Shown: positions 25,617 to 34,080, counted from the stretch's first letter. The stretch: 45,585 nt of DNA from Flexilinea sp. (GCA_026645735.1 JAPKMT010000025.1:1-45585); one strand, 5' to 3'. Translations and numbers: made by a program. Notes: generated from the sequence alone by a model not told the origin.

Positions 25617-26732
25617 TTAGAGTATTTTTTTCACTGGATTGTACCAATTGGATTTTGGAATGGATCTTCTTGTATCATAATCAGAAAGAAAGCGATTCAT
25701 CGCAAAAAACAAATGATCCAAATCTTTTTCTGTCGTCATGTTCATGTGGGCTATAACGAAAAAAGTATCTTTCATTTCACCCGGGCAGCTTCCAATGACG
25801 ATGCCATAACTCTCTAAGAAGCCAATCAAATCCATTGGGGTGAATTGAGGAAGACTTTGCAGGACAGAAAAATTTGGCGCTGTGAATTGCGGATCTGACA
25901 AAAACTGAAAACCTTTTGAAGCAGCCCATGTTTTTATGGTTTCTGAGAGTTGTCTGATTCGCTGAATTTTTTGTTCAATGCCTTCGAACTGAATTTCATC
26001 CAATTGTCTTTCCAGGGCATACAACAGCGGATATGGGATCGGTGATATGCCTGGGTTGTTACGCATGAGAAGTGCTCTGTTCAGATTCAAATACCATCCT
26101 TTTCCTGGATTGCCCAGAGCTTTAAAGTTGGCGTGTTCATCCAGCGCAATGAGGCCAAAACCAGGTGGAAGTCCAAGCGATATCTCGCTGCATGATAAGA
26201 TGATATCCGCGTCCACCCCAAATTTTAAAGGTTGCACATTGGAAACACTTGCAGAGCAATCTGCAATGATGATCGCATCTGGTAAATGCTTTCGAATCAT
26301 TGCTGAGAGTGCAGGAAGATCGTTGTAAATGCCTGTAAATGGATCAATTTCTACCAGGCAGACAGCATCAAAATCCTGTTCCGTGATTTTTTTTTCAAGC
26401 TGAAGATGAGAAAAAACATTTCCATAATTTGCATCAAGAATGGAGATATTGATTCCCATATTTTTGCTGATATCCAGCCATTGTTTTGAAAGCGGGCCAT
26501 TCACACAAACCAAAACATCCTGCTGTACGAAGCTGTTCAATGCAATTTCATACAAACCTTCGCGTGAACAAGTGAAGAATTCCAAGGCATATGCATCTGG
26601 AAATAATAACTCCTGTGTCCGAGTTTTCAAATCAATTTGCAGATCCAGAATGGATGGCGGTTGGGATCTTGCCTGAGCAGCCAGAATTACAGGGGAGACA
26701 TCAGCTGGTATTGGTTTAAAGTTTAAGCCCAT
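25617..26732 (-). CDS. Class V aminotransferase homologue lacking the PLP lysine
   Basis: 371 residues from the ATG at 26732, which places FKPIPADVSPVILAA where true members have the TPGPVxVSP start; the longer frame from 26798 begins inside a terminator. The fold is well kept: Asp158 in IIIADCSASVS and the SLGLPPGFGLIAL loop. The Schiff-base lysine is absent: SCSEISLGLPPG has Ile184 where the paralogue at 22905 has Lys193 in GSQKGLSLPPT. It therefore should not perform normal transamination. It may bind PLP or ligand without catalysis, or have a new role. No stop or frameshift suggests decay. Confidence 0.8.
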   Translation of the reverse strand: MGLNFKPIPADVSPVILAAQARSQPPSILDLQIDLKTRTQELLFPDAYALEFFTCSREGLYEIALNSFVQQDVLVCVNGPLSKQWLDISKNMGINISILDANYGNVFSHLQLEKKITEQDFDAVCLVEIDPFTGIYNDLPALSAMIRKHLPDAIIIADCSASVSNVQPLKFGVDADIILSCSEISLGLPPGFGLIALDEHANFKALGNPGKGWYLNLNRALLMRNNPGISPIPYPLLYALERQLDEIQFEGIEQKIQRIRQLSETIKTWAASKGFQFLSDPQFTAPNFSVLQSLPQFTPMDLIGFLESYGIVIGSCPGEMKDTFFVIAHMNMTTEKDLDHLFFAMNRFLSDYDTRRSIPKSNWYNPVKKIL

Positions 26733-26755
26733 GAGGAAATTTCCGATCCACGTAA

Positions 26756-26795
26756 ATAAAAAACCCGTTTTCAGGAGATTTATTTCTGAAAACGG
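26756..26795 (-). terminator. Rho-independent terminator, minus strand
   Basis: CTGAAAACGG (26786-26795) and CCGTTTTCAG (26765-26774) form a perfect 10-bp stem; on the minus strand the stem is followed by GGG and six T (26758-26763). It would end transcripts from the sortase and small membrane protein genes, and it lies just ahead of the aminotransferase-like start. Confidence 0.85.
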
Positions 26796-27042
26796 CATCC
26801 TGGACTGTGAAATAAAAAATAATCAACTATTTTCTTCTCGTTGGTTCGCTAAGAAAGCCGAAAAGAATGTGTTGTCAAACGTAGAATTCGATTGGTAATC
26901 AGCAATTTGGCTTACATAAAGCAAAATCTGATTCGTGTTAACGCTTCTTGTCCTGAAAAGCCCGAACCTACCGGACGCAATTTTTATGTCTCGGTCAACT
27001 GGTTTAAGCCTTAACCGGAAGAGCAATATGATAGCGGTAACT

Positions 27043-27231
27043 TTAAATAATAAAGGACAACACGACCAGAAAGGCGATGAAAACCACCGCCATAATTCCG
27101 ATCTTTCTTAAATCCTTTAATACATAGCCATAATCAGGATTAAAATCCGAAAAACTTGTTTTTGCGATTGCCGGCATATCTTTGTTCATATCAACGGATG
27201 CGCTTACTTTTCGTTTTTGTTTCTTTTCCAT
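27043..27231 (-). CDS. Small single-span membrane protein
   Basis: 62 residues with GGAGG before the ATG. A basic N-terminus (MEKKQKRK) is followed by a short polar segment and one C-terminal membrane helix (IMAVVFIAFLVVLSFII). It begins 23 bases after the sortase gene's stop and probably shares its transcript. A sortase neighbour hints at a role in envelope assembly, but no sorting signal is seen. Confidence 0.7.
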   Translation of the reverse strand: MEKKQKRKVSASVDMNKDMPAIAKTSFSDFNPDYGYVLKDLRKIGIMAVVFIAFLVVLSFII

Positions 27232-27254
27232 AAAAATACCTCCAATAAATTCAT

Positions 27255-28142
27255 TTATTCTCTGAGTTTTCCTGTAACGACAATTCTTTTGTCATCGACA
27301 AGATATGGATAACAGGAAATCAGTGTAATCGTTGCATTTGATGTTTGGGCTAACACCTCAACTTGTGTTGGCTGAACAACCTGTGTTCCCTGAACGTTAT
27401 AAGTATACGTCATTTTTTCAGTTAATATAATAATTTCTTCACCCGTCTTTAATCGATCAAGGTTTCGAAATACCTGTCCAAAAATATCATTATGTCCGGA
27501 CAGTATGATATTTCCGGGTTTCCCGGGATCAACGCTGTAAGTGTTAAGCCCCACACCTTTTTTTAATGATTCCCAGTCATCCCCCTGAATAACCGGTGCA
27601 TCCACTTCGATCGCTGGAATTCTGATGCGGACAATTTGTTCACGCGAAGGATCTGGGATGGGAGAAGGTATCACAGAGGCTACAATTGCCCTCAGGTGTT
27701 CAGGAATTTCGCTTTGATTAAAGGATGTATTCCCGGATGCATCCGGTGGTGTATGTCCTCCCGGAAGTACCACTGCCTGAATCAACGGTGTTGGCGTCAA
27801 TGTTGGCAGAATCATTGCCTTGGATGCTTCTTGATTGATATCAGTCAGAATGCGAGTACCAACAATCAGCATAATAACGATTCCAATTACTGCTGCAATT
27901 TCTATCAAAAGCAAAATCTTGTCAAATTTTCTTACCGGAGGAATTATTGGAATCTTTTCAAGCATCTCACCTTCCGGTTTCCATTTCAACTCTTCATTAA
28001 TAGGTGCAATCTCTTCTTCAATCGTTCGTCCTGATGCGCGATAGGAAGCGATTCTTGCCTCTCTTCCGAGAACTTTTTTTTGCATCAGACGATAACGCAG
28101 CTCTTCTTCGGTCAAGTCATCTGCATATTTTTTTCGTGCCAT
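27255..28142 (-). CDS. Membrane sortase (class D-like)
   Basis: 295 residues. A charged cytoplasmic N-terminal region (1-70) precedes one membrane helix (about 74-97), a Pro/Thr linker and a sortase domain (about 168-295). The catalytic triad is complete: His217 in LSGHNDIF, Cys277 in LISCYPY and Arg286 in DDKRIVVTG. The TLISCYPY context resembles class D sortases. It would cleave LPXTG-like signals and attach proteins to the envelope; none of the window's proteins has a clear canonical LPXTG. The long acidic/basic N-terminal cytoplasmic part is unusual. Confidence 0.9.
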   Translation of the reverse strand: MARKKYADDLTEEELRYRLMQKKVLGREARIASYRASGRTIEEEIAPINEELKWKPEGEMLEKIPIIPPVRKFDKILLLIEIAAVIGIVIMLIVGTRILTDINQEASKAMILPTLTPTPLIQAVVLPGGHTPPDASGNTSFNQSEIPEHLRAIVASVIPSPIPDPSREQIVRIRIPAIEVDAPVIQGDDWESLKKGVGLNTYSVDPGKPGNIILSGHNDIFGQVFRNLDRLKTGEEIIILTEKMTYTYNVQGTQVVQPTQVEVLAQTSNATITLISCYPYLVDDKRIVVTGKLRE

Positions 28143-28254
28143 GCTGTAATTATAAAATACAGTAATAAATAAAGAAACCAGTTTTTTATGATCGATTGCG
28201 ATTAATCCATCTTTTCATGGTTTCCAAAGAAAAATTTTAAAAAAAAGGAAGAAA

Positions 28255-29277
28255 CTATTCAGGGAATTGTACCTTTTTCGGAAACACAAATTTTTTCGAA
28301 GCGAAGTAATTGAAAAAGAACATGACGAACTCAACACTCATTTTTATAAAAATGGGAGGAATTCTGAGGTATTTCGATCCAATTTCGAGGGAAAACCAAA
28401 CGATAGCCCCGGAAAAAATGACTAATAGAATATATCGGATCAAGGAATCGTATTGTTTGCTTTTTTCTCTGAAAACAATGATGCGAAGAAGTGAGTAATT
28501 AATCAACATGGAAAAAATTCTTGCGAAAACCAGAGACCACAAGTGGTTCTGGCCTAACATATTCAGAAGAAAAAACATACCATTGTCAGCGATCAAACCG
28601 ATACTGGCACTTAAGAGATATCGCAGAAAAAGACCTAATGAATAGAATAACACCAGGTATTGATTAAAAAAGCGATGTCCCTGATATCTTTCCGAAGCTT
28701 TATCCAAAAATGATACCCGGATGGGAATGTTTTCTTTATGACAAATATTCAACCAGGTTAGCGGGAAAAAACCGGATTGATTGCTTTTTTCTGATGTAAT
28801 CATGACAGCTTTTTTGGGGACAATCCACAAATACGGATCCGGTTCATCCAGACGAGTCCCGAATATTTTTTCAGTAACCCACATCAGAGTGCGCGGTTGT
28901 TTTTGAATGGATATTTCCCTTTCAATAATATGAAATGCTTCCGGTTCATACGTCGAATAATAAATTCCCTGCAGGATGTCATGTGCATTTGCGGAAGTAT
29001 CATCTTTATAAATAATAATCTGGTCGAAATCAATCGATGAACATCGGATATTTAAAATGGTCTCACTAATTTTTCTGCTGATATTTTTTTCATCTGCCCA
29101 AATAATCGGAATTATCATATGGGTGGGCAGTGAGTCTTTCAGTCTTGATAAAAGAATTAAACAATAGGGAATCGTACCTGTGCTTTGAATAATTTCCAAT
29201 TCTTCAGACAAAGGAATTTCCTGGTTCAAATGAACCAATATAAAAGGAATTTTCTTTAAAGATCCCAAAATTGACAC
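28255..29277 (-). CDS. GtrA-family membrane protein with degenerate N-terminal domain
   Basis: 340 residues with a GTG start and AAAGAGAG ahead. The last 130 residues hold four helices typical of GtrA/DPMS-like flippases (YLLSASIGLIADNGMFFLLN, FARIFSMLINYSLLRIIVFREK, IRYILLVIFSGAIVWFSL, SVEFVMFFFNYFASKKFVFPKK). In many bacteria this domain follows a GT2 dolichyl-phosphate-mannose-synthase-like domain; here the N-terminal 210 residues have that length but I see no DxD motif or nucleotide-sugar loop. It may export lipid-linked sugars. The N-terminal part is unassigned. Confidence 0.7.
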   Translation of the reverse strand: MSILGSLKKIPFILVHLNQEIPLSEELEIIQSTGTIPYCLILLSRLKDSLPTHMIIPIIWADEKNISRKISETILNIRCSSIDFDQIIIYKDDTSANAHDILQGIYYSTYEPEAFHIIEREISIQKQPRTLMWVTEKIFGTRLDEPDPYLWIVPKKAVMITSEKSNQSGFFPLTWLNICHKENIPIRVSFLDKASERYQGHRFFNQYLVLFYSLGLFLRYLLSASIGLIADNGMFFLLNMLGQNHLWSLVFARIFSMLINYSLLRIIVFREKSKQYDSLIRYILLVIFSGAIVWFSLEIGSKYLRIPPIFIKMSVEFVMFFFNYFASKKFVFPKKVQFPE

Positions 29278-29335
29278 ACTCTCTTTATTTAATTATGCGT
29301 CATTTTAATAGATACAGTGATTTTTAGGAAAAGAG

Positions 29336-29466
29336 CAGCGATATTCGATGATTCGAAGTATGAAAAAATAATTGTTGTTGTGGTGTTTTTGCGCTTCGCA
29401 CAAATACACCGCAACAATATGTTTTCTCTTTCGATTCGAAAAGCAAATCGATATTTCGAATTGCTG
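29336..29466. repeat. Palindromic intergenic repeat, copy 11
   Basis: About 131 bp, from CAGCGATATTCG to ATATTTCGAATTGCTG. The hairpin around 29371-29421 has a TTC cap and an arm TGGTGTTTTTGCGC matched imperfectly by CGGTGTATTTGTGC, so it has begun to decay. It lies between divergent genes at 29277 and 29620; the long flank is on the right. Confidence 0.85.
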
Positions 29467-29619
29467 CCTCATTTTTCAAAATGTTGACAACGAGTAGAAT
29501 TAGTATAGGGCGATTTGAAGTATGGTGGGAATTCCTTATTGTTGTGTTGATGGAATCCAATGGCAGATCAATATTTTGAATTGTTTACCAACTTATCAAT
29601 TTTGGATTATGGAGTAATC

Positions 29620-30903
29620 ATGCGAATTGCGATTATAGGAGCCGGAATGTGCGGGCTGACAACGGCCTGGAATCTTCAGAAGAAAGGGCATGACATTACA
29701 ATCTTCGAGAAAGAATCTATCCCGGGAGGATTAGCGTCCGGATTTCGTGAGCCACATTGGGAAAATTATGTTGAAAAATTCTATCATCACTGGTTTCAGA
29801 CTGATGCAGCGTTGATGGAATTGATGGAAGAGTTAAACTTACGCAACGAAGTTGAATTTAAGAACCCGACTACAGTCATGTTTTATAAAGGAAAATTTTA
29901 TCCCTTCGACTCGATTCCGGCAGCGATTCTTTATCCGGGTTTAGGTTTTGGAATCAATAAGATCCGTTTTGGCTTTGTTGGCCTGTTTTTGAAACTGACG
30001 AAAAATTGGAAGAATCTGGAAAAATTCACAGCAGAAAATTGGATGACGAAATTTGCAGGGGCTGCAGTGTACCGTTCTATGTGGGAACCGATGATGACAG
30101 GCAAATTTGGCGAACAGTATGCTCATCAGGTCAATATGGCCTGGCTTTGGGCAAGAATCTACTCACGGACAAATCAACTTGGAACTTATCGAGGCGGGAT
30201 GCAAAATTTCTTTAACGCCTTTACCGAAAAATTAGAAGAATGTGGGGTGAAAATTCATTTCAATATGGCAGTTCACTCTGTTGTAAAAAATCAGAATTCT
30301 GATTTTTTGGTAAAAACAACCGACCAGGACTGTCATTTCGATCGTGTTATTATTACGACTTCGCCAATATCCTTTTTAAACCTGGTTCCTGAAATTGCGG
30401 GATCCTATCAGGAAAAGCTTCAGTCCTTAAGAAGTATTGGCGCTGTGGTTCTTATCGTTTCAATGAGACGTCCCCTTTCGCCAAAAGGATATTATTGGTA
30501 CAACCTCCCAAAAAATGCAGGATTTCCATTTCTTGCATTGGTCGAACATACGAATTTTGTCTCCCCATCAAAGTTTAATGGTGAAACGATCATCTATGCG
30601 GGCGATTACCTGGAATTAGATCACGAATTTTTTTCTCTTTCCGATAAAGAGTTGCTGAAACGGTTTATCCCCGGGTTTCAGAAGATCAATGCCGAGTTTT
30701 CAGAGGATTGGATCATAAAATGCTGGAAGTATACAACTACCTATGCGCAGCCAATCCCGTTTTTAAATCATTCTGAGAACATCCCGGACATAAAGACACC
30801 GATTCCAGGATTGTTTTTTGCTTCAATGAGCCATATTTATCCATGGGATCGCGGCACAAATTATTCTATTGATTTGGCAAATCGCTTGTCAAGTGTTTTT
30901 TGA
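29620..30903 (+). CDS. NAD(P)/FAD-dependent oxidoreductase (protoporphyrinogen-oxidase-like)
   Basis: 427 residues from the ATG at 29620, which has GGAG upstream; the ATG at 29560 adds 20 unmatched residues. The N-terminal FAD motif is IAIIGAGMCGLTTAWNLQKKGHDITIFEKESIPGG. The body resembles the HemG/amine-oxidase group annotated as protoporphyrinogen oxidase-like, and also UDP-galactopyranose mutase relatives. C-terminal IPGLFFASMSHIYPWDRGTNYS is the second FAD contact. In this setting, next to GtrA-type and glycosyl genes, a lipid or sugar modification role is plausible. No haem genes are nearby. Confidence 0.8.
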   Translation: MRIAIIGAGMCGLTTAWNLQKKGHDITIFEKESIPGGLASGFREPHWENYVEKFYHHWFQTDAALMELMEELNLRNEVEFKNPTTVMFYKGKFYPFDSIPAAILYPGLGFGINKIRFGFVGLFLKLTKNWKNLEKFTAENWMTKFAGAAVYRSMWEPMMTGKFGEQYAHQVNMAWLWARIYSRTNQLGTYRGGMQNFFNAFTEKLEECGVKIHFNMAVHSVVKNQNSDFLVKTTDQDCHFDRVIITTSPISFLNLVPEIAGSYQEKLQSLRSIGAVVLIVSMRRPLSPKGYYWYNLPKNAGFPFLALVEHTNFVSPSKFNGETIIYAGDYLELDHEFFSLSDKELLKRFIPGFQKINAEFSEDWIIKCWKYTTTYAQPIPFLNHSENIPDIKTPIPGLFFASMSHIYPWDRGTNYSIDLANRLSSVF

Positions 30904-31366
30904 ACATAATTTTTGTAAATTTGAATTTGGTTGTTCTATGGAAAACATTTAAAATTTTGGACCTTAAGAATTCTTTAAAGTTGTTTTTTTGTTCTAAAGC
31001 ATATGCGAATAAAAATAATAATAATTTTTTCACTAAGTGGCGGACATCCCACAGGAGCTTTATGAAAAAAGAACAATAAAGTTTGTAAACGTGAAAAAAT
31101 ACAGCTTTCAACTAACAATTTTAAGATTAGCGAACCTTAAAAGTTATTGATTTTTAAAGTTTATGAACCCAGTAATTTCCTGTTCTTAATGCTAAAATAT
31201 TATTTATCCTTAAACAGACCTGAAAAAATCTGTGCGCGGATCAGCCTTACCGATTTAAATAATCGAATTGAAAAAAGCGAAAATGAATGATCTTTAAGAT
31301 ATCCTGTCTTATTGCTATTTTTTTATTCGCTTTTTTTAGCCTAAAAGAACGGGGATGTAGAAAGTA
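30904..31366. other. AT-rich gap upstream of dnaA
   Basis: 463 bases with no coding frame I trust. It is rich in A and T tracts (TTTTTAAAGTTT, CTAAAATATTATTTATCC). I looked for TTATCCACA-type DnaA boxes and found only TTATCC fragments, so replication-origin function is not supported. A hairpin followed by T lies at 31271-31337. Confidence 0.5.
31271..31337 (+). terminator. Terminator/attenuator-like hairpin just before dnaA
   Basis: AAAAAAGCGAA (31271-31281) and TTCGCTTTTTT (31326-31336) are perfectly complementary over 11 bases, with a 44-base loop and a T run at the end. It lies 30 bases before the dnaA ATG. It may end upstream transcription or regulate dnaA. The long loop lowers confidence. 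Confidence 0.4.
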
Positions 31367-32734
31367 ATGGATATTGATGAAAAAGTAAATGCTGAAAAAG
31401 CCTGGGAAGCGACATTGGGACAACTAAAATCGTCCATGGATCGCCAAACCTTTACCACATTACTGGGCACCGCAAAATTTATATCACAAACAAATAATAC
31501 CTTTGTTATCGGCGTTCCTAATGCATTTACCCGTGATTGGTTAGAACAACGTTTGACCGAAACAATCGTTCGTTTATTATCCGGAATCATTGAAACACCT
31601 CAACAAGTGCAGTTTGTCATCGGCAATGGCGAAACGATTGAACCCGCATTTAAAAACACAACCGAATATCCTGAGCTGAACGGAAAATCGTACAGCCGTT
31701 CCTCAACAATCAACCCGCGCTATTCTTTCGATAATTTTGTCGTAGGATCATCCAACAACTTTGCCCATGCTGCCTGCCGGGCTGTAGCAGAGATTCCATC
31801 TTCTGCTTACAATCCACTCTTTTTATACAGCGGAGTTGGCTTGGGCAAAACTCATTTGATGCATGCTATTGGCAATCACATTTTAAAGCATACCAATAAA
31901 AATGTGCTTTATGTTTCATCGGAAGAATTTACCAATGACTTTATCAGTTCGATCCAGCGGCACGAAAATACCGCTTTCCGCGAGAAATATCGTAATGCTG
32001 ATGTTTTCCTGATGGATGATATTCAGTTTATTATCGGTAAAGAAAGCACACAGGAAGAATTTTTTCATACATTCAACACGCTCTATCAACAAGACAAACA
32101 AATTGTGATTACCTCCGATCGTTCGCCAAAATCCATGTCAACACTGGATGAGCGCATGCGTTCCCGTTTCGAGTGGGGATTGACGGTAGATATTCAATCT
32201 CCCGATATTGAGACTCGGATTGCCATCCTTGCTTCCAAAGCAGAACGCATTAATCGACGAATCCCGATGGATGTAATGGAGTTGATTGCCAAAGGAATCC
32301 AGTCAAATATTCGCGAGTTGGAGGGAGCATTGACCAGAATTTTGGCGTTTTCGGATCTCTGTAAACGGCCGTTGGACCGAGATTTGGTTTTAATGTCGCT
32401 TGCGGACATGATTCCGGCTCACGCCGGACTGCAAACCAGTGATATTGTCAGTGTTGTGGCAAAAATGTTTGGCGTTGATCCGGATAAAATTATGAGCCGT
32501 GACAGAAGCCGCGATGTTTCACTTTCTCGGCAAGTTGTGATGTATTTGATGCGTGAAGAAGAGAATGTTTCTTTACCGCAAATTGGACAGGCTTTAGGTG
32601 GTCGCGATCACTCCACAGTGATTCACGGTTGCGAGAAGATTGCCGGTTTGTTAGAAAGAGATAACCGGTTTCGCAGACAATTCAATCAAATTCGTGACCA
32701 GTTATATGGAATGCCACATCCTCTTGCAGTCTGA
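31367..32734 (+). CDS. dnaA: Chromosomal replication initiator DnaA
   Basis: 455 residues with the full domain order: domain I (about 10-85), a linker, AAA+ ATPase with Walker A SGVGLGKTH (Lys161) and Walker B VFLMDDIQF, sensor I ITSDRSPK, and C-terminal helix-turn-helix GRDHSTVIHGCEKI, which reads the DnaA box. It opens the origin and recruits DnaB. The usual neighbour dnaN is not present here, so dnaA stands alone with envelope genes around it. The ATG is preceded by GAACGGGGATG, a plausible ribosome site. Confidence 0.97.
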   Translation: MDIDEKVNAEKAWEATLGQLKSSMDRQTFTTLLGTAKFISQTNNTFVIGVPNAFTRDWLEQRLTETIVRLLSGIIETPQQVQFVIGNGETIEPAFKNTTEYPELNGKSYSRSSTINPRYSFDNFVVGSSNNFAHAACRAVAEIPSSAYNPLFLYSGVGLGKTHLMHAIGNHILKHTNKNVLYVSSEEFTNDFISSIQRHENTAFREKYRNADVFLMDDIQFIIGKESTQEEFFHTFNTLYQQDKQIVITSDRSPKSMSTLDERMRSRFEWGLTVDIQSPDIETRIAILASKAERINRRIPMDVMELIAKGIQSNIRELEGALTRILAFSDLCKRPLDRDLVLMSLADMIPAHAGLQTSDIVSVVAKMFGVDPDKIMSRDRSRDVSLSRQVVMYLMREEENVSLPQIGQALGGRDHSTVIHGCEKIAGLLERDNRFRRQFNQIRDQLYGMPHPLAV

Positions 32735-32861
32735 TAGCATCCGAGAATTCAATAGACGGCAAATTCCTTGTGTTGTTGTTGGGATAAGCCTGAGTTATCC
32801 TTTTCGGATTGATGCTATTCTAACCTGTATAGAAAACAGCGTCGTGTAAATCGTATCTGAG

Positions 32862-32984
32862 CAGCGATTCGAAATTTGGAAAAGCCTTTTGAGTTAAAAG
32901 AGAAAACTTGTTGTTGTGATGTTTTTGCGCGGAGCGCAAAAACATCACAACAACAAATAATCCCTCTCATAATTCGAATCGCTG
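32862..32984. repeat. Palindromic intergenic repeat, copy 12
   Basis: Complete 123-bp copy, CAGCGATTCGAAATTTGG to ATAATTCGAATCGCTG. The perfect 23-bp hairpin (32908-32930 and 32934-32956) has core TGATGTTTTTGCGC and a GGA cap. The outermost bases also co-vary: CAGCGATTCG pairs with CGAATCGCTG, where other copies have CAGCAATTCG with CGAATTGCTG. Confidence 0.93.
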
Positions 32985-33009
32985 GTATCCGAGGAAGATG
33001 TCAATATAG

Positions 33010-33047
33010 AACCGTTCTGTTTTGGGAAGGAGAACGGTTTTATTTTA
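33010..33047 (+). terminator. Rho-independent terminator downstream of dnaA
   Basis: AACCGTTCT (33010-33018) pairs with AGAACGGTT (33031-33039), followed by TTTATTTTA. It lies after repeat copy 12, so a dnaA transcript would include the repeat hairpin. Confidence 0.7.
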
Positions 33048-33129
33048 TGATTATTGACAGAACATTCCGTTTTTCCGATCTGTTTTAAAAGCAATTCTCT
33101 GAAATACTGATGATTTTTGGTCATCTGAT

Positions 33130-33192
33130 AACAATTCGAAACTTCGATCAACTTTTCGAATTCGGAGAAAAATCTCCGGCTTTTCAGTACTG
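33130..33192. repeat. Decayed palindromic repeat, copy 13
   Basis: ACAATTCGAAACTTCG at the left and internal TTTTCGAATTCGGAG resemble the family ends, with TTTTCAGTACTGG at the right. The TTG-rich hairpin is absent; a short GGAGAAAAATCTCC stem remains. Confidence 0.45.
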
Positions 33193-33299
33193 GTTATGCT
33201 GGAACTATTTTCCTGATACAGCGTACTATAGATATAAATACATAATAGATCTAGCGGAACAACAAGTTATTTTTCATCAATAAGAATCAATTTTGAAAA

Positions 33300-33317
33300 T
33301 AAGTACAAAACTTGCAC
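33300..33317 (+). promoter_or_regulatory. ACTTGCAC box (weak -24/-12-like)
   Basis: AG (33302-33303) and GC (33314-33315) are 10 bases apart, and AAAACTTGCAC is shared with the boxes at 269 and 34297. It lies 56 bases before the GTG at 33373. The -24 half is poor, so this is the weakest of the three. Confidence 0.35.
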
Positions 33318-33372
33318 GATAGGAATTATTCAGATGAGTAAAGGGCTGAAAATCTTTAAAAAGGAGGTATTT

Positions 33373-34062
33373 GTGAAAAAGAAATTCGTTTTGGCGCTTC
33401 TTTCTGTGGTACTGATTTCCATGGCTACAGCGGGAATGGTTTCAGCTGATGGTGACCAATGGTGGAAATATCCACATTACAATGATTCAGGTTCCTGGAA
33501 TCAGAATTGTTGGAACGGAAATTATTGGAATTGCGGATATCAAAATCCTTGTTATGGTTGGAATTGCTACAAACCGGCACCTTCGTTGTGTGGATCTTTT
33601 GTTAGCGATGTAACGATTCCGGACAAAATGTATATTGCACCCGGAACTGCGTTTACCAAGACATGGCGAATTCGAAATGCCGGAAATGTAACCTGGAATA
33701 CTGGATACCAACTCGTATTTTCCAGCGGAAACCAAATGTCCGGCCCATCGTCCGTTTCTCTTCCGTATAATGTAGCTCCAGGCCAGACAATTGATATTTC
33801 AGTCAACCTGGTGGCACCAAACTATGGCGGCACATTTAAAGGAAACTGGATTCTCAGGAGCGATACAGGACAGATCTTTGGTGTAGGAGCTTCTTGTCAA
33901 GTTGCAGTTTGGGTAGAAATCACAACTGCACAAACATGGAACTATAACAATTGCGGCTATAATAACTACTACAATTGTTACCCGCAATGCTATGGTTATT
34001 CATGCAATCAAAATCGCCCAAGACCACCTTATCAACCCGACCCATGGCCGAATTGGCCATAA
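33373..34062 (+). CDS. Secreted NBR1-type Ig-like protein, single domain
   Basis: 229 residues from the GTG at 33373, which has AAGGAGG six bases upstream; this start gives a classical signal peptide (MKKKFVLALLSVVL, cleaved near VSA-D at 25). The ATG at 33334 lacks both features. A Trp/Asn/Tyr/Cys-rich segment (28-68) precedes one NBR1 Ig-like domain (about 76-184: FTKTWRIRNAGNVTWNTGY, APGQTIDISVNLVAP, GGTFKGNWIL). A Cys/Tyr/Asn-rich tail ends in Pro and Trp. NBR1-like domains are frequent in secreted Anaerolineae proteins, where their ligand is unknown. The larger neighbour at 34463 is a paralogue. Confidence 0.87.
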   Translation: MKKKFVLALLSVVLISMATAGMVSADGDQWWKYPHYNDSGSWNQNCWNGNYWNCGYQNPCYGWNCYKPAPSLCGSFVSDVTIPDKMYIAPGTAFTKTWRIRNAGNVTWNTGYQLVFSSGNQMSGPSSVSLPYNVAPGQTIDISVNLVAPNYGGTFKGNWILRSDTGQIFGVGASCQVAVWVEITTAQTWNYNNCGYNNYYNCYPQCYGYSCNQNRPRPPYQPDPWPNWP

Positions 34063-34080
34063 AGAAGTAAGTCTGGCAGA

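Noticed and set aside
26733..26798. Longer N-terminus for the aminotransferase-like protein
   Set aside because: The start at 26798 lies at the edge of a terminator stem, and the added residues do not match the family; the ATG at 26732 aligns with the paralogue start.
26941..27020. c-di-GMP (GEMM) riboswitch on the minus strand
   Set aside because: Segments such as CCGGTAGG and TTAAACC look similar, but the order and the conserved upstream GACGCAAAGCC core are missing.
30904..31366. Replication origin next to dnaA
   Set aside because: AT-rich, but no cluster of TTATCCACA-like boxes and no DnaA-trio pattern seen.
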